DNA of 10,412 nucleotides, taken from positions 1-10,412 of the forward strand of contig CAJVPJ010001339.1 of assembly GCA_910592205.1 (NCBI GenBank), read 5' to 3'. The DNA comes from Paraglomus occultum. Its lineage: Eukaryota; Glomeromycota; Glomeromycetes; Paraglomerales; Paraglomeraceae. The notes beneath the pieces are model-generated. The model searched no databases and was not told the origin of the DNA. It was given only the letters and a program-made list of their open reading frames with translations. This document shows positions 7,500 to 10,412 of this stretch, piece after piece; position 1 is the first letter of the stretch; each line of letters begins with the position of its first letter. Position numbers and translations under genes: made by a program.

Positions 7500-8455
7500 A
7501 TTTTCACCCCATCTACAACTGATAATTTAACAGGATTCAGAGAATTGGTCTCCCACCTGTACGCTGATTTAGTGAAAGATTTTGCCACTACCATCCCAAT
7601 GTAGCAACGGAAAATCTTATTTTCTTTGAGTTCACCAATAAGGTCTGAGAGTTCCCTTATTGGCGAAGCCCCTTTTAATATTAAATAATGGTATAATATA
7701 GTTAGTAATAGTAATGGGTTCTATTTAATAACAATGATAATTCTAAGACTTAGGAACTTACCAACTGCTCTGTAATGATTCTTACATTGAATCAAGACTG
7801 TGCAACTGAGATGTTGCACAATCAAATCCACACCTCCATCACCTCTTCTGAATTATATATTAAATTTAATGAGTATATATATCATCATAATCAAGACCAA
7901 ATGAAGAACATTCACAGCAGTAACTATGACAAGCTGTGGCCACGAAGTGCTTTCAATTCATTGGTTGTATCCTATTCACCACAGCTCAGGAATAAAATCT
8001 CATAAGCTTTGTCAGCGACGGAGAAGAACATTCACAAAGAACAATTACCATTTCAGGAACTACATAATGTTTTCAAGGTATCCTATTCACCACAGCTAGC
8101 TCAGGAATAAATCTCATAAGCTATATCGGATACGGGAATCAATATATATATACACCAACCGTGTTTATTGAAACCCGAATTTACACCCAAGTGGCAGCGT
8201 ACCTTCAGATACCCACATCAATAATCACCTGATTGATAACTTGTTGTTTGTGGCCACAAAGCGCTTTCAATTCTCCGATTTACACCCGAGTGGCAGCGTA
8301 ACTTCAAGATACAAATTACTCAACAAATACTCACTGAAAGCTCACCCTCCACACCATTCTACATCAAGGCCGGCTTCTACGAGGATATCGTATATTTTCT
8401 TTTCATACTCATAGCCTTTCTGTGTGGTGCTAACAACGCTGGACATACTAATCAT
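7493..8455 (-). CDS. Mrr-like PD-(D/E)XK nuclease domain protein, tandem copy A
   Basis: Predicted DNA endonuclease of the Mrr-like restriction-endonuclease fold. Minus-strand exons are 8455-8346, 7847-7762 and 7671-7493, giving 124 aa. The start is ATG 8455, with a second ATG at 8446. Residues 13-18 are KGYEYE at the start of the first helix. GRGDGGVDLI places the catalytic Asp at 44, and LIQCKN gives Gln57 and Lys59, the Q-x-K variant. VGASPIRELSDLIGEL and GMVVAKSFTKSAYRWE complete the core. Introns are 8345-7848 (498 nt, phase 2, GTGAGC) and 7761-7672 (90 nt, phase 1, GTAAGT). All joins preserve the frame and a known motif order, which is strong evidence for the model. The stop at 7495-7493 is probably a frameshift artefact or lesion, because a matching extension follows in another frame. 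Substrate and role (defence, transposon control, DNA repair) are unknown. Confidence 0.7.
7848..8345 (-). repeat. intron 1 of nuclease copy A, with repeated motifs
   Basis: A 498-nt intron. It has GTGGCCAC at 7936 and 8250, TATCCTATTCACCACA at 7968 and 8079, GGCAGCGTA[CA]CTTCAGATA-type motifs at 8193 and 8292, and GAAGAACATTCACA at about 7902 and 8021. AGCTGTGG at 7932-7939 is matched by CCACAGCT at 7979-7986. Confidence 0.7.
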
Positions 8456-8577
8456 TATGAAATGAATCACAAAAATAATTATTTAAAAAAGGGTAATAGA
8501 TTGGATGTAAATGTAGGTGTGTGGAAACCTGCGTTATCAGGCAAAAGCATATCTCGCAAGCTAAATCATATCAGCTA

Positions 8578-9015
8578 AGAGACTTGTTCATATCGGTTAA
8601 AGGGTTTATGAATAGTGGTCAGATCGTAATCTCTTCCGCGAGAACCACAGAAATTTGAAATCACGAAATCACTAGTGTCTATCGCTCCACTCGCGCTATT
8701 CAACCTCACCGAACTATGATGCTCCGCTACGAACTATGATATACTGCCGTTGAGTTTCTCTACCCGATAACGAGAAAGTAGTGTATAAAAGGTTTCTAAT
8801 TCTATGAATAAAATTTTTCCCAAACTAAAAAAAGAGTGTATACCTTCCAAAGATACAATCCCGACTCCGTGCGCCCATGTGTCAATACTACTGAGTGTTT
8901 GTTTCTTGTTTAGAAAGTGTTTAACTTGAGAAATGGTCAGTTTAACGTCATAACCAGGACGAGAATCAAGAAAATAAGAGTCGGTTCGTAGGGATATCTT
9001 CGGATACAGTTTAAA
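8578..9015 (-). pseudogene. RNase H-like retroelement relic, one internal TAG
   Basis: One minus-strand frame is open for 93 codons from 9015 to a TAG at 8736-8734, and then for 52 more to a TAG at 8577-8575. There is no ATG. In this AT-rich DNA a 145-codon frame with one stop is unlikely by chance. The order DTWAHGVGIVS, ILFIELETFYTLLSRY, then SGAIDTSDFVISNF resembles RNase H: first acidic strand with GxGIV, an acidic helix with E, then the (Y)TDSxxVIxNF strand. This domain occurs at the end of fungal LINE-type and other retroelements. Upstream (9018-9140) several stops occur in this frame while a second minus-strand frame is open at 9140-8939, so the N-terminal part is more decayed. It lies about 120 nt upstream of the copy A start codon and may overlap its promoter. 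Confidence 0.4.
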
Positions 9016-9139
9016 CTACGTCCACAAGTACTAAAAGTACGCCACCTATTAACTCGAGAGTGAGGGCTAAGAACCTTCTTCCGAAGAAGTGTTACTAACG
9101 GGTTTAACGACCATTTACATCCCCTCTGTAAAGAATACG

Positions 9140-9580
9140 CTTATACCAAGAAGCGCACAAGCTCGAAAGCAAAGGGTATAGACTTAAAACCAATAGGTTA
9201 ATAAGTAACGCTTTCGCTAATAGCGGCTCTTTATCTTGGCTACTATCCCGGTTCTTGTATATGGCCTCCTATTCTACGTGTAAAACGGATTTTTTTTTTT
9301 TTGTAAATCGGGGGCTTTTGATAAACTGATGATCGACATTGATTTTCTATTTCTAGATGTTGGTATAACGGTCGATTCCGTATTTGTTTATATCCACTGA
9401 ATATGGAACATGATCGGCGTAGCCAATAATATTGTCATATAAAAAGTAAAAAAGATATTGATTCTCGACAACCACGAATGCCGCGGTCTTGAAATTTACA
9501 CATTTTATGACCATGACATTGATCTGTCTGCTGCTTAAAAATCGATAGAGATTATTATGTACGATTTGTGATAAATCCAA
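9140..9580. other. intergenic DNA with T13 run and weak minus-strand frame
   Basis: Thirteen T residues at 9290-9302 read as a poly(A) run on the minus strand, possibly a retroposed tail. A 75-codon minus-strand frame (9580-9353) has no motif I recognise. A CTTCTTCCGAAGAAG near-palindrome lies just outside, at 9075-9089. None of these can be assigned. Confidence 0.35.
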
Positions 9581-9664
9581 TTACAAGATTGAGTGTTGTA
9601 AACGACATTGAAATTGGGAATTAATCTTTAAATTGTGAAAGAGTGTACGTAATAACTGGTTGTG

Positions 9665-9895
9665 AAATTTGATATGCGGATAGTTTATGATTGTAATTAT
9701 GGTCGGTGAAAATTTTAGAAGCGTATATCTTGTAGTTTTTGAATAATTTCAATTACAAGATTAGTCGTTATGATCGACGTATCGTCGTAATAAAATTTAA
9801 CGTGCGGATGGAGTAAGATTGTGGTTATAGAAAATGTAAGTTTCAGAAGCGTAGCTTTGACGGTTCTTGAGATATTTGCGATTTTTCAAATTACC
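9665..9895. repeat. two degenerate ~100-bp units, 128 bp apart
   Basis: The unit at 9665-9764 (AAATTTGATATGCGGAT then TGATTGTAATTATGG, TTTAGAAGCGTAT, TTTTTGAATAATTTCAATTA) matches the unit at 9793-9895 (AAATTTAACGTGCGGAT, AGATTGTGGTTATAG, TTCAGAAGCGTAG, TTCTTGAGATATTTGCGATT) in the same order. AATTACAAGATT also recurs at about 9580 and 9752, so an older, more eroded unit may lie upstream. Probably a dispersed repeat family member. Confidence 0.5.
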
Positions 9896-10049
9896 AACAT
9901 CCTACTTCCACCACAGCACCTTACATCTCCTCCACCAATGCCACATAGCGCAGTCATTGTGGGATACTGCCCACATGATCTTTGCAAGTGGAGCCAGACT
10001 ACAACCCCCGCCATACATCCCACACCCTGACTTGTCCGAGGACTTATAG
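9867..10049 (+). pseudogene. possible LINE zinc-binding (zf-RVT-like) relic
   Basis: The frame carries LHLLHQCHIAQSLWDTAHMI followed by FASGARLQPPPYIPHPDLS and a stop at 10047-10049. HLLxxCxxAxxLW resembles the zinc-binding segment that follows reverse transcriptase in many LINE-type elements, where a Cys/His cluster precedes a Trp. The patch is clearly GC-richer than its surroundings. Only about 45 residues look real (from about 9910). Everything upstream that would be reverse transcriptase is missing, and the 5' part of the frame overlaps the degenerate repeat. It is on the opposite strand to the RNase H relic, so the two are not one intact element. Confidence 0.35.
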
Positions 10050-10070
10050 TCAAACTTCACATCTAGTTAG

Positions 10071-10232
10071 TAATGCCCGCAGTAGTCGACGTGGTAATTT
10101 ATATCCAGTCAATTGTTTTAATGCCCACAGTAGTCAACGTAATAGTAACGTGGTAATCACGTAAGTTTATATCCAGTCATTTGTTTCTAATGTCTGCAGT
10201 AGTTGACGTAATAGTAACGTGGTAATCGCGTG
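10071..10232. repeat. three-unit tandem repeat (48- and 69-bp spacing)
   Basis: Units begin with TAATGCCCGCAGTAGTCGAC (10071), TAATGCCCACAGTAGTCAAC (10119) and TAATGTCTGCAGTAGTTGAC (10188). Units 2 and 3 contain GTAATAGTAACGTGGTAATC, of which unit 1 has only the GTGGTAAT part. TTTATATCCAGTCA closes units 1 and 2. The size difference is therefore an internal indel of about 20 bp. Confidence 0.75.
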
Positions 10233-10412
10233 TTTCAATCCGAAATATCACGTGAACTTTAAGAAAATAATAAAAACTTCTTGTAAACAAGATAACACGC
10301 TTTACGCTTTTTACCTTGCAAAAGATAACAAGCGGCTTTTACAAATGGCATACGACACAAGCGCGCAAAATTTTTTCTCCGTTCCGAGTTTTGTTGTGTC
10401 AGCACGACTGGC
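10233..10412. other. window end, noncoding; short inverted repeat
   Basis: No coding frame was recognised. GACACAA (10354-10360) and TTGTGTC (10394-10400) form a 7-bp inverted pair near the window edge, and CACGTG occurs at about 10250. The stretch could be the edge of a mobile element, but the window ends too soon to tell. Confidence 0.3.

Noticed and set aside
7138-7530. 130-codon plus-strand frame
   Set aside because: It is the antisense shadow of the coiled-coil/membrane extension; its Ser/Phe-rich product mirrors Glu/Lys codons on the other strand.
5945-8311. Recurrent 16-19-bp motifs resembling a CRISPR array
   Set aside because: Spacing is irregular (about 100-1200 bp), several different motifs are interleaved, and they lie in introns of eukaryotic-type genes.
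8784-8791. TATAAAAG as a plus-strand TATA box
   Set aside because: No plus-strand gene follows, and the bases lie inside the minus-strand RNase H-like frame.
8990-9250. Possible tRNA or other RNA polymerase III gene
   Set aside because: GGTTCGTAGG near 8983 only loosely resembles a B box, and no cloverleaf could be formed around it.
9353-9580. 75-codon minus-strand frame
   Set aside because: No motif, flanked by repeats and a T13 run; length is within what AT-rich DNA can give by chance.
10354-10400. GACACAA/TTGTGTC as transposon terminal repeats
   Set aside because: Only 7 bp, no target duplication or transposase visible, and the window ends 12 bp later.

Overview
The window looks like a piece of a gene-sparse, AT-rich eukaryotic genome, most probably an arbuscular mycorrhizal fungus of the Rhizophagus/Glomeromycotina type. 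The evidence is a TKL-like protein kinase built with zinc-ribbon modules, short GT-AG introns (about 50-90 nt), AATAAA signals, no bacterial operon structure, and many decayed coding relics between genes. The organism is inferred from family resemblance, not from a database search.

Layout. 1-418: AT-rich, with a CTAG/TA simple repeat. 419-1014 (+): remains of a coding region in two pieces with frameshifts, possibly a Helitron-like mobile-element protein. 1198-3730 (+): a multi-exon kinase gene with two zinc-ribbon plus degenerate kinase N-lobe modules followed by a complete kinase domain. One frame disagreement lies just before the glycine loop. 3731-4810: 3' end signal and noncoding AT-rich DNA. 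5010-5454 (+): a frameshifted coding relic with a DNRRL motif, resembling ParB/sulfiredoxin-like domains.

5505-8455 (-): the most interesting part. Spliced reading reveals three tandem copies (A, B, C from high to low coordinate) of an Mrr-like PD-(D/E)XK nuclease domain. Each has an EYE helix, a GDGGxDL motif and a QCK motif, divided by introns at the same places and phases. Copy A has a start codon and an unbroken 124-codon model that ends at a stop just before an out-of-frame coiled-coil/membrane extension. Copy B lacks a C-terminal exon and has a 10-nt deletion. Copy C has a full core but no visible start. The first intron of each copy holds the same set of short repeated motifs, and these link the copies at least as well as the exons do.

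8578-9015 (-): a 145-codon open frame with a single internal TAG, with RNase H-like features. 9353-10412: degenerate repeats, a small LINE-like zinc-finger relic on the + strand, and a three-unit tandem repeat.

No shared pathway is evident. The kinase, the nuclease array and the DNRRL relic all look like members of expanded, fast-evolving families lying among transposon debris. The nuclease array and the DNRRL relic converge, with their stop codons about 50 nt apart.
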